64,000 nucleotides of DNA from Actinospineispora spinosispora DSM 44797 (GTDB lineage Bacteria; Actinomycetota; Actinomycetes; Mycobacteriales; Pseudonocardiaceae): positions 1 through 64,000 of the forward strand of contig NZ_AUBB01000038.1 in assembly GCF_000429025.1 (NCBI RefSeq), in the 5' to 3' direction. The translations under genes were made by a program, and so were the position numbers. Numbering within the stretch: the stretch's first letter is position 1; each line of letters opens with the position of its first letter. Under the pieces are notes generated by a model. The model did not search any database and was not told where the DNA came from. It saw only the letters and a program-made list of their open reading frames with translations. Below are positions 35,201 to 47,200 of the stretch, one piece after another.

Positions 35201-38200
35201 CGTCGTCGATCGCGTCCAGCTGGGCGTCCAGGTCCTCGCCGGCGCGGATGCGGTCCATCAACCGGTTGAGCACCGCACGCGGGGACGGTGAGCGGCGCCT
35301 TTCCGAGCCCTCCACCAGCGCGGTCACCAGCCGACGCCACCCGGCCACGAACGACTCGGACTCCCGTAGCACGTCGATGCGGTCGCGGTGACCGGCCAGC
35401 CGGGCCGGTATCCCCGGCCGGTTCAGGTAGTGGTCGTCGAACCACGCCGGCGCGGGGACGCCACCGAGCAGCGCGGCCACCGAGGCGGGATGCACCGCCA
35501 CCCCGGAGCGCTCCAGCAGCTCGAACGCCAGTTCCAGCTGCCGGACGTGCACCCTGGCCAGTGCGAAGCCGGGGACGGCCGCGAGTCGCGTGAACGCCGC
35601 CACCAGCCGGTCGCGCAACCCGGCTCCGGGTTCGGCGAACCTCCGGTCGGCGAGCACCGCGCGGGCCCAGTGGATGAACTCCGTCTCCGGGCGCACACCC
35701 GGAATGCGGGCGAGCACACCCGGGCCGGCGAGTGGGATCAGCCCGAACGCCAGCCGGGGAGTGTCCGCCAGCCACTCCAGGATGGCCAGTACGACCGGCG
35801 CGGAGTGGTAGTAGAGGTAACCGGGCAGCGCGGGGGTCGCCGGGGTGGGTCCGCCGTGCCGGTCGCGCGCCCACGCGTACATCGAGTCGGTGTGCACCGA
35901 ACGCAGGACGTCCGGCAGATACCGCAGCTGCGTCGGGGTGAGGTCGATGCTGCCGGTGATGTGCCGGACCAGCAGCAGAATCGCCAGCCCGTGCGCGAAC
36001 CGTTCACCCTCCAGCGCCGTCGCGGTGACCAGCCGGCCCAGCGGGATGGCCAGCGGCACGGCGAGCCCCGCGCCGAACGCGTCCAGGCCCATCGGGTTCC
36101 CGAACACGGACTCGTAGGCCAGGTCCAGTGCGTGACCGAGCTCGTGCCACACCAGCAGCCGCAGCCCCAGGTCGTAGGCGAGCTCGTCGCTGATCGGGCG
36201 GCCGAGCTCGGCCAGCGCCGACGCGATGTCCTCGGCGAGGCGTCTCGGCATGGTCCGGGAGAGCCGCAGCTCCAGGCGGGGCAGGCCCTCCTCGGTGACC
36301 CCGAGGACCCGGACGAAGCTCAGCGTGCTGTCCGACCAGTTCGTCTCCAGACCGGACAACAGCGCGGCGAGGACCGCACGGACATGTGCGGTGACCGGTA
36401 GATCAGCGGTGTGGCCGAGGTACTCCGCGACCAGCCCGAGCACCCGGGCACCGAGCGGGTCGTCGGCGGTGATCGGTTCGGGGTGCTTCTCCTCGTCGTC
36501 GGCCACCGGCGCCGGGTGATCTTCGGTCGGTTCGGGGCCGCCGACCGGTTCCGCGTCGACGGTCCACACCGTCGGATCGGCCGGGTCACCGAGCCGCAGC
36601 CCCGGGTACACCCTGATCGCCCTGCGCACGAGCACGGAGGTCTGCATCGAGCCGCCGAGATCGGTGAGCAGCTCGGCGAGCGGACGGGCGCGCTCCGGGC
36701 GGTGAGCCAGGTGGGCGACCAGCGACCGGCCCAGCTCGAACACGGAGTCGAGCACGTCGTCCGGGGAGTGTGTCGCCTCGGCGCGCCGCAGCGCCTCGGA
36801 CAGGTGCAGCAGCGAGGCGATGTCGGTCGCATCCTCGTCGTGGGTGAGGCCGCGCGGGGTGCGTGTGTCGTCCTCGCGGTGGGCGACGTGGTCGAGCAGC
36901 CGCTGCCAGAGTCCGGCGGCGCGGATCCGTTCGGCCATCGGCGCGAAGACCACGGTCAGGCCGCGTTCGGCCCAGTGGTAGCCGAGGAGCCGGTCGGGCA
37001 GGTCGTCGAGGCCGGCGTCGCGCAGGAGCGCGTGGGCGGTGTCGTCGAGGGGTAGCTCGACGACGCCCGGGGGGCCACGAGGCGGGTTCGGGTTCGATTC
37101 GTGGTCGACGAGCCGGGCGAGCAGGGCGTCGAACCGGACCAGCTCGCCGTCGCGTTCGTCGATGATCATCGCGCCGGACCGTGCCGGGAGACCCGGTCCC
37201 GCCCACATCATCGCCGCGGCGCCGCCCGCCACCAGCCCGCTCGGGTCGAACAGCGCGATGCCCAGCGCCGCACCGGCGAACAACGGGAAGCCGTACTCGC
37301 CGATCAGCCGCGGCACGATCGGGTGCGACGCGGCCAGGCGCGGCGCGAGCCGCGTCACCGCGTGACCGGCGATGAGCAGCAGGAACGCCCCGGCGGCCAC
37401 CGGCTGGCCGACACCGAGTGCACCCGCCGCGACGCCCAGGGCGGCCGCGACGAACCGGCGTCCCACCGGCCCCGCCAGCCACCGCCGGACCGTGCGACCC
37501 CAGCCGGCCGCGCTGCCGGCCCAGCGGACCAGTGCGCCACCCCAGCGGGCCAGCGCGACAGCGACCAGCACCGTGGCGAGGGTGAGGGCCACCTCGACGC
37601 CGGCGGTCGGAACGGTCTGGTCCAGGTGCCCGGTCGACGCCCGCGCCGTGCCGCTGTTCAGAACACTCGACGCGATGAACCCGGCCATCCCCAGACCGGC
37701 CACCACTCCGAATCCCCGGAGGAACGACGACCCCGGCCCGTCGCCCGGCTTGCCGGGCAGCGCCTCGCGCAGCGCCCGCTCGACCTGGTCTAGCCGGCTC
37801 AACCGGTCCCGCGCCTCGGCGTCCAGCCTGACCAGCGCGAGGTGGACGTCGTGCCAGATCGCCGGATCGGTGCCGGGTGACTGGCGCAGACCGTCGATCA
37901 CCCGCAGCGCGTGCCGGATGCGCCCGGCGACAGCGGCCGAGGCGTCCCGCCCGTCCAGCGGCCCGGGAGTCTCACCGGTCACCACGTGCCGCAGCTGTGC
38001 CCGCAGCGCCTGCGCGCTCCAGTCGGTGAAGTCCCGTCCCCTGGCCTCGCGCAGCGCCATCTCCAGCCAGTCGACCGGCGCCGCGCCGGGCGGGGCGACC
38101 AGCCAGTCGGCGAGCACCGCCGCGACGCCCGGCAGGCGGTCGTACAGCTCCTCCAGGCCGAACTCCCTCGGTGCGGAGCGTTCCGGATAGGCGAACAGCC

Positions 38201-41200
38201 GCCACAACGCGGGAACCAGCTCGCCGAGCGTCTGGTCGTGGGTCTCCCGTAGCGCCCGCAACCGCTCGGCGCGTCCTCGACGGTCCAGCTCGTGCCATGA
38301 CCGGACCCCGGCGACGTGGAACCACAGCTCGTGGCCGATCACCCCGGCCCAGAAGACGCGGACCTCGGCGAGTGTCGCGGCCCCCGACTCGGGCGAGACC
38401 AGCTCGGCGACCCGGACCATGGCGAGGGTCTGGTAGAGCATCTCCTCGGGCACGAGGATGCGGGCCGGTGTTCCCGGTGTGATCCAGGTGTAGGCGATCA
38501 GGCCGTCCACCGCATCGGCGCGGCCGGGTTGGAACGGCAACACGGAGACCCCGGTGGGCAACACGGTGCGTTCCGCGTCGGTCGGCGCCCTCAGCTGGTC
38601 GCCGACCCGCTCCAGGAGCTCCTCCAGCCGCTGTACCCGCTTCCCGGTGAACGGGTACAGCGACAGGGCGCCGCTGTGGCCGCCGTCCGGGTCGAGCAGC
38701 TCCCGGATCCAGCGCGGAAGGTCCGAGTTCTGCGCCAGCCGCAGCGCCTCCAGCAGTTCCTCGGCGGTGGTCGTCGCCTCGCCCAGCAGCCCGGACAGTG
38801 CCGTCCATGCGGGTGTGCGCGCGGTGTGCACCGCGTCCAGCACGTCGACGCCGACCTCGGTCAGGTCGAGCCCGTCGGCCAGCAGCCCGGAAGCCTTCAG
38901 CGTGGTGAGCCGCTGCTCGACCACGTCGAGCCGGAGACCGGTCGCGGAGGCCAGACCGGCGACGGAGCGCGGGTCCGCGCTGCCCAGCAGCTCCAGCAGG
39001 TGACCCCAGGTGTCGGTGCGCGGCGCCGGAGCCGGTGGATCCAGCGGTAGAGCCAGCTCCGGAAGACCCAGCGTCATGCCGAGCAACCGGTCCAGCTCCG
39101 CCCAGCGCCGACCGTCGCGCCACGCACCGGCCGGTGCGGACAGCACCCCGGCCAGCTGCGCCAGCAGGGCGCGCAGTGGCGCGGTCAACCGGTCGTCACG
39201 CGCGGCCGAGGCCCGGTGGGTCAGCGCGGTGGCCCACGGCACCGGCCAGAGACGCCGGCCGGTCGGTCCGGCCACCACCCAGCGGTGCTCGACCAGCCGG
39301 GACAGCAGCAGCTCCCCGTCCTCACCCGGTCGTAGCGCCGCCCGGATCTCCTCGACGGAGATCCCCGGCCGGCCGGCGACGAGCACCAGCACGGCCGCGA
39401 TGCCGCCTCCGGTGCCGGGGGAGCCGCGCAGCGAACCGGTCAGCTTGCGCGCCATCTTCAGCGCGGTGTCGATGTCCGGGTTGGTCGATCGCCTGGCCAG
39501 CGGACCCGGCCAGGCGGCCGCCGCCGCGACCGAGGTGTGCGGGGCGATCAGCACCGACCCGAACGCCGCGCCGAGGAACAACGCCGTGCCGTACTCGCCG
39601 ATCAGCCACAGCGCCCCGGCGACCACTCGGGTGCGAGCCGGCCCGGGGGCGAACCGTTTCACCAGCCACCCGGTGGCCACCAGCGCGAACGCACCGGCCG
39701 CCGCCCAGGGGCCCAGCAGCGCACCGCCGAGGAACCCGAGCCCGGCGACCGCCCACCGCTCCGCCCCGACCCTCGCCAGCCGCCCGAACAGGCCCCGGAC
39801 CGCCAGCGCCACGAGGTGCGCCACCTCGCGGTGCCACCGGATCAGCGACAGCACCGAGACGAACGCGGCGAGCGGCGTCAGCACCGCGACCGTCTCCACC
39901 GTGGACGAGACGGTCGTGTGCAGCCACCACAGCGAACCGGCGGCGAGGCCGGCACCCAGGAGCCGCAGTGCCGGCGGGGCGCGTGCACCCCAGGACCTGC
40001 CGACCTCCGCCGAGGTGCCGTTCGAGATCAGCCGCAGCACCAGATCACCGACCGCCAGCACCACCCCGGCGCCGAACACCGAGCCGACCAGCAGCGGATG
40101 CCCGCCCAGGTACGCGGCCATCCGCCCGGCACCGACCCCGGCGGTGAGCCATCCGGCGGTGCGCACCGCCCGCGTCAGCCAGGCCTTCACTCCAGCCGAG
40201 GCCCGGTCGACGGCCCCTCGGCCTGCCCTGGCCACCACGACGACGGCGAGCGCGGCGACCAGAACGATCACCACGGTCGTCGTCCCACCGCCCGCCGAGG
40301 ACTCCACCGCCCCGGGCACCGCCGCCTCGGCGACCCGCGCTCCGGCCACGAGCAGCACGGCGACCAGGACCACCCCGGCCAGCACCCACCCGACGACCCT
40401 GCCGCTCACGCCTCGTGAGTGTTGAGTGTGGCTATAGCCAGACCCAACACTCACGAGGGTGTGTGGGGGGAACGTTGCGGCCATTGCGATGGTGGACGCG
40501 CCGATGCCGGTCAGGGCCCACAGTCCGCCGAACACCATGCCGATGCCGGCCCACATCAGCCGTCGCGCCCAGCGGCCTTCGGCCGGTTCCCTCGGGCTCC
40601 CGGCCGAGCGCGGCAGCAGCAGCCGGATCGCGCCGGTGAGGCTCATGACCGCGGCGGCCACCGTGACGAGCACCGGGTGCCCGGTCACCGAGGCCAGTGC
40701 GAATCCGAGCCCGGCGCCCAGGTAGGCGGCCCAGAGCGGCTGCCCGTTCGGCGCGGTCCACAGGCGCGTGCCGGCCGGACGGACCCGGTCGGACACCGAC
40801 ACCGAGGGTGTCGCCGGTTCGGGCAGCGGCAGGTGCTCGACCAGCGCCGCTGCGGTGAGCATGCCCAGCAACGCGCCGACCGGACGGCGCAGCGAGGCCG
40901 GCAGCGCGGCGAGCAGCGCCGGGTAGGTGCGGCCGGCGAACTCACCGGCGACCTCCGGACCGAACGCCCCGGCCAGGTAGTTGACCAGCGCGCTGAATAC
41001 GATCAGCTGACCGGCGAGCCGGCCGCGCCGCCGCGTGCCCAGCCTGGTGCCGGTGTCCTTCTCGATCCACCGCAGCAGCCGGGTCAGCCGCTCCAGCGCC
41101 CCGGCGGGCAGGTGCAGCTCGATCGCGACGCCGGGTTCGCCGACCATTCGGGCGGTGACCGGCGCGGGGTCGGCGGGCAGCTCGACCGGCGCCGTGTCCA

Positions 41201-44200
41201 GGCGATCCGGCAGCTTGGCGACCGCGCCGGCCAGCCAGGCCCCGGTCCACTCGTCGAGTGCGTCCCACGGGTTCGCCACCAGGTCACGCAGCGACGCCAC
41301 CGCCTCGTGCACCAGCCGTCGCGCTGCGCTGCGCGGCGCCAGACCCGGCGATGCACTCAGGCCGTCCACCAGGCCGGTGACCACGAACAGCGCCGCGACC
41401 AGCCCGACCAGCGACACCGCGATCAGCGTCACCAGCAGGCCCGGCCGCGCGAGCAGCCAGTCACCGGCCACAGTGGTCAGCACGGCTCCGGCCAGGATGT
41501 CCAGCCCCACCACGGCGCCGCCGACCCACGCCACGACGTTCCGCCAGGAGACCCCGTGGCCCTCGGCCAGGATGGTCCGCAGGTACTGGTCGGACCGCGC
41601 CTGGACCAGCCGGTCGACGAGCGCGGCGGCGTGGGTGTCGTGCCGATCGCCGGTGTGCTCCGCGCCGTCGATGTGGAAGTCCCGTTCGTGGCGCAGCAGG
41701 TCGAGCCACCACTCGGCGAACGTGGGGTCGGCCTCGATCAGACGGTCCACCTCGGCCGCGACGTGCGCGGGCACCAGGATCACCGGCGTGCCGTCGGCGT
41801 CGCGCCCACCGAACGCGACCAGCCGGCCCTCCAACGGCGCCTCGGCCGTGATCCGCACCATCGCGGCCAGCCCGGCCAGCTCCTCGGCGTCGCCGGGGGA
41901 CAGCCCGGGTGGCCCACGGGCCAGGTACCGGAAGGGCTGACCGGCCAGCGGGACCGACTCCGCCGTCAGTCGGGGCAGGTCCGGCTCCATGCGCCGTTGC
42001 ACCTCCGCACCCGGCAGGTCGTGCGCGACCCCACCGCCGTGGCCGTCCGCGTCGCGGATCCTCAGGTAGGTCAGCCGCAGCTCCTCGGCGGCCTCGGTCA
42101 GCTCGGCGCGCCGGTCGTCGTCGCGCAGGGAGGGCAGCCGGGCGAGCACCTCGGTCAGCTCGTCGACGATCGTCGAGGGCTCGACCACGATCAACTCGCG
42201 CAGCTGAGCGGCATGGCCGGCCGGGTCGTCACCGCTCAGCGCCTCGAGCGTCCACCGGTTGACCCGCACGATGTTCTCCGCCCAGAGCAACAGGGCACGG
42301 TCGTTCGACGTCGACCCGGAGACGGCGGTCGACGCCGCGAGCCAGCGCCGGACCGCGCGCCTGCCGACACCGGCCAGCCGGGCGGCCTGGCGCGGCGTGA
42401 GCCCGGCGCGCACGGCCTCGACGGCGGACTCACGCTGGGCGTCGGACAGGTCATCGGGCAGCGGCGACATCATGCGCAGCTGGTGCCAGTCGACCCAGAC
42501 CCGGTAGGTGTCCACGAGGTGGTCGCCACGGATGACGAAGCGGTCGGTGCGACCGATGAGCGAGCGGAAGTCCGGATCGTGGCGCTGGGCGGAGCTCAGG
42601 AGCAGACGCACCTCCCGGGTGCGGGCGAACCGCAGGTGAATCCTGGTGAGGACGTACAGCTCGCCCATCGTGCGCGCGATCTCGGTCAACCCTCTGGCCA
42701 GCAGCAACGGCAGGCGGGGCAGGGCCCGAACCAGCCTGAGCACGGTCCGGATGGGGTGGCCCGGCTCTCGGGCGATGTCGGCGACCGTGCTCAGCCCGAC
42801 CAGGATCGTCAGCACACCGACGCCGACCGCCACGACGATCCCGGTCCGAGGGGCCCCGAGCAGCGCCGCGACGCCCGCCGCGAGAGTGCCGGTACCGATC
42901 AGCGCGCCGCCGAGGGCGTGCCGCACCAGCGCACGGCCGACGACGCCGCGATGGGACCGGTGCAGCAGCGCGGCGATCAGCCCGCTGACCAGGCCGATCC
43001 CGCCGATGGCCGCGGTCGTGAGCGGGAACGCGGCGCTGACCTGGTCGACACCGGTGATCAACACGAGGGACGTGACGCCGGTGCCGACGGTGGCCATGCC
43101 GATGGTCGCGCTCACCCCGGCCAGCAGACGCCCACCGGGGACCCGTTCCGCCCGCAGCGCCAGGAAGCTCGGCGCGAGCATTCCGATCGACAACCTGGCG
43201 AACCGGGCGAGCGCGAGCAGCATGCTGCTGCCCATCGCGACCGAGACGAGCAGGTGGTAGTCGGTGCGGTAGGTCCGGGTCACCGGGTCCCAGCTGGTGA
43301 GCTGCTCGGGCGGCAGGGCGGCCCGGATCGCGGTGAACATCTGGTACACGGTGAGCGCGTAGGCGCCGAGAGCGGCGAGCCCGAACACGACGAGCACGGC
43401 TCGGCCGGTCCGCACAGCCCGGATCCGCGACCAGTGCCCGGCGAGCGGGGTGTCGAGCACCGCCGCCGGGACGTCGTCGGTCTCGTCCGTTCGGGGGCTC
43501 ACCGGCGGCACCCGCCCGTCGACCGTGGACAGCACCAGCTCGGCCGCCACGAGCGCGACCACGACGATGCCCAGCGGTGCCAGGAACGGGCCGATCACGA
43601 TGGTCACGACCACCCCGGCGGGCGCGAGAACGCCCATCGCCGACATCAGGGCGCGCGTCGGGAGCGCCGGGCGCCGGTCCTCCGCGCCACGCAGCGTGTC
43701 GGCGGCCGTCACCAGGACGGCGAGCTGTACGGATCCGAGTGCGGCACCGAGCACCGCGCCGACGAACGGGGACAGTGACATCGAACTGACCAGGCCGAAT
43801 GCGCCGAGGCCGAACACGACGCTGAACAGGGTCACGCCGATGCCGAGCCGTGCTCCTGGTAGGAGCGCACTCGGCGGTGACCGGCCCCGCAGGCCGTAAC
43901 CGTGGGCCCAGGCCAGCCCCAGCCCGGCCGCGATCCCGACCACGACCAGCCCCTGCCACCCCACCGACCAGGAGCCCGGGAGCGAGCCGGCCGACTCCGA
44001 CGCGTTCGCCGGGAGCGCGCCCGCCACCACCGCCACGACCGCGATCAGTGCCGAGACCGCGATCCGCCGCGAGGCTCTCCACCCCGCCCCCACCAGCCGG
44101 GAACCGTCGGACACCAGATCGCGCAGCCACCGCCGCACCCCGGCCCGCGACTCGGCGGTGTCCCCACCGGTCCGGGGAGCAGCGGCCGGGCCTCCCGCGC

Positions 44201-47200
44201 CGCCTGCTGTTGTGCCGCCGCTTCTCCTGCCGCTGGAGTCCGCGCCGGTCGAGTCGCCGCGCGTCCTGGTACCGCTGCCGGTGGTTGCGCCGCTGTCCTC
44301 GGCCGGACCGCTGTCCACGATCGAACCGCTGCCCCCGGCGGTACCGCCGCCCCCGGTCGGGCCTCCGGAGCCGTGCCGCGTCGCCCGGGTGTTCTCGTCG
44401 CCGCCGAGGATGTCGGCGAACGCGGTCGCGTGCTCGGTCAGCTCCACGGCGGACGGCCAGCCGGCGAGCAGCGCGGCGACCGTGGCGTGCTCCGGTGCGT
44501 GGGTGCCGGGCGGGACCGCGGTCAGCAACGCCTGGCCCCGTGAGGTCAGCTGGTAGGCGATCCGTCCATTACCCGACGTCTTGCGCACCAGGCCGAGCGA
44601 GGCGAGTGCGTTCAGCCGGTTCCGGAGCGACGTCGACCCACTGCCCGGCATCATCCGGGTCAGCTGCTCGACGGCGACGGGGCCTCCGGCGAGCAGGACG
44701 AGCAGATGACGCAGGTCATCGGGCCTGGCCACCAGTGTGACCGTGACCGGGGTGAGCAGCACCGAGGGGTCGCCCCGCCGCCAGAGCACGGTGTAGTCGG
44801 CCTGCCGCGTCTCCGGAGAGGTGGGCGCACTCGGGGGTGGGGCCGGGAGGCGGGGCGGTGTCGGCTGCGCGGGGCCGGCGAACGTGGCGAGCGCGGCCCA
44901 CAGCACCGCCCACTCGCCGTTGCCTCTGTCGGACCAGCGCGGCCACCGGACGAACAGCCCGGCGACCGCGTCGAGCCCGTCCTCGTCGAGCCTGCCCAGC
45001 AACGTGGCCGGCCGCTCACCCACCGTGTGACGCTCGCCGTCCCGGATCACCCAGCCCTCGTCGACCAGTACGTCGAGCACCGACCGCACGACGGTCTCGG
45101 CGCGACCCAGCGCCGCGGCCAGCGGACCGACCTCCGGCTCCTCGGCGAGCAGCTCGAACAGCCGGCGCAGCCCAGGCCCGTCGGCGTCCGGTGCGTCGCC
45201 GGAGGGAGACAGCAGCAGCGGCCGGGTGACCAGCAGCTCGATCACCCGAGTCAACGGCCGGTGGTTGCCGTCCGGTGCCAGCTCGAGCACGGTCCGAGCC
45301 AGCAGGACCGCCTCGTGCAGGGTGAAGTCGTGCAGCTGGTGCGCGGCGGGCAGCCGCAGCAGCGCCCTCGCGCCGTCGGAGAGCTCGTAACCGATCTGTG
45401 GGTTGCCATTGACCAGGTCGGCCTGCACCAGCGAGATCAGCGCCGCCTCGATCCGCACCGGGTCGGCGTCGGCCTCGTCGGTGCTCAGCCGGTGGGTCAG
45501 CTCGTCGAGCTGCGACCTCGGGCTGATCGCGGAGAGCAGCTGACGCACGCTGAAGAACGCCGCCGGGCCCATCGCGGCGAGCGGTACCCCGTGCGCCGAG
45601 GCGATGCCGTCCGCCGCCAGTGCCGGCGACGCGGTGAGCACCAGCAGGAGCAGCACCGCGGCCCCGACGAACAGCACCCGCGCGACGGCCCGCCAGCGGT
45701 CCGGGAGACCGGTCCGTGTCGCCACGACCACAGCGGTGATCACGACCGTCACCAGCGTAACCGCCGTCGAAGGATGGCCGAGTGCCAGTCCGGCCAGCGG
45801 CATCATCGCGGTCGGGAGGTCGTCCGCCTCGGCCGCGAACCGCACCGTCGCATCGGTCCGCAACAGTGCCTCGTCCGGGTCGACACTCAGCACGAACCTG
45901 CGCGAGTACGCCACGGCGTTGAGCACGGCGTCGTCGTCGCCATACGCGTCGAGCAAACCGAGCAGCCAGGTCAGCTTGATCGGCCGGCCCGAGCGCAGCT
46001 CCAGCAGGTAGCTGATGCGGGCGGCCAGCGACCACGCCGCCGTCTGATCCACCCGCCAGAACAGCCCGTACGCCCTGGCCTCCAGCCGCTCGATCCCGAA
46101 GCGCCACGGCTCGTCCTCGCCGACGTCATCGATGTCCCTGTCGCCGAGAAGCTCTGCCTCCAGCTCGCCGAGCAGGTCGAGCACCTCCAGCGCCTCGACC
46201 GTCGCGGTGAGCCGCTCGCCGTCGGTCGCCTCGTCGAGCGGCCGACCGTGCGCCGAATCGAGCCGGTGGGTCAGGCGGGTCAGCCGGGTGTCGGTGTCCT
46301 CCCGCCAGGTCAGCTCGGTGAGGTGCACCGCGCCGTCGTGGGCCAGGAACCGGTTCTCCTTGTCGCTCTCGACGGCGGCCAGCACGTCGCGGACCCGTTC
46401 GCCGAACAGCCGACCCAGCTGATCCATCGGTGCGGCGTTGCCCGGCGCCACGCGCAGCAGCGCGGCGACCCGGTCGGCGAGAGGCAGCCCGGAGTCCGGG
46501 TCCAGCCGCCGGTACACCCTGCTCATCGAGGCACGGAGCTGGTCGAGGTCCAGCTCGTGCATCGGATCGTGGCCCTGCCCGCCCGCCAGCAGCCGCTCGG
46601 CGACGGCCAGCAGCGCGGCGAGCTCGAGGAACCCGGCCCGCGCCGTGTCGGTCAGCGCGGCCCGTCCGAGTTCGCCGAGAAGGACCTCCGCCCTGGCCAG
46701 TGCGACGACGACCGCCGAGGAGTCGCGGGTCGTCGGGTCGGCGGGACGGCGCACCGCGTCGTCCAGCGTCTCCCACCGGCCCGCGCGCAGGTGGGCCTCG
46801 TCGCGCAGCAGCTCCAGGAACGCCGCCCCCGGGCCGGCCAGCTCGGTGAGTAGCGCGTCGATCCTGGTCGCCAGCGCCCGCGCCTCGTCCATGCGCCGGG
46901 TCACCCCGGCCAGGAGCGACGGCAGCCGTCTCGGTGCGCTGTCGCGTAGCTGCACGGCGACCGCGAGCAGATCGGCGAGGTCGCGCTCCCGAATCTCGGG
47001 CAACGCCAGCGCCATCGCCGCCCACCGCGAGCCGGCGAACGGGCCGGGTGCGTCGGGCAGTGCACGGTCGTGCGCCAGCCAGGTCCACAGCAACGCCGCG
47101 ACTCGTCCGTCCAGCTCCTGCCCGGCGAGCCTGCCGGGCAGGTCCAGCCGTTCACCGGCCTCGGTCCGGGTGTCGAGATCCGGCCACACCATCTCGGCCA

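Noticed and set aside
40419-43778. 1119-codon plus-strand ORF opposite the giant gene
   Set aside because: Composition is dominated by Gln, Arg, Gly and His as expected for the antisense of a GC-rich gene. No motif was found, while the opposite strand encodes membrane segments and motifs.
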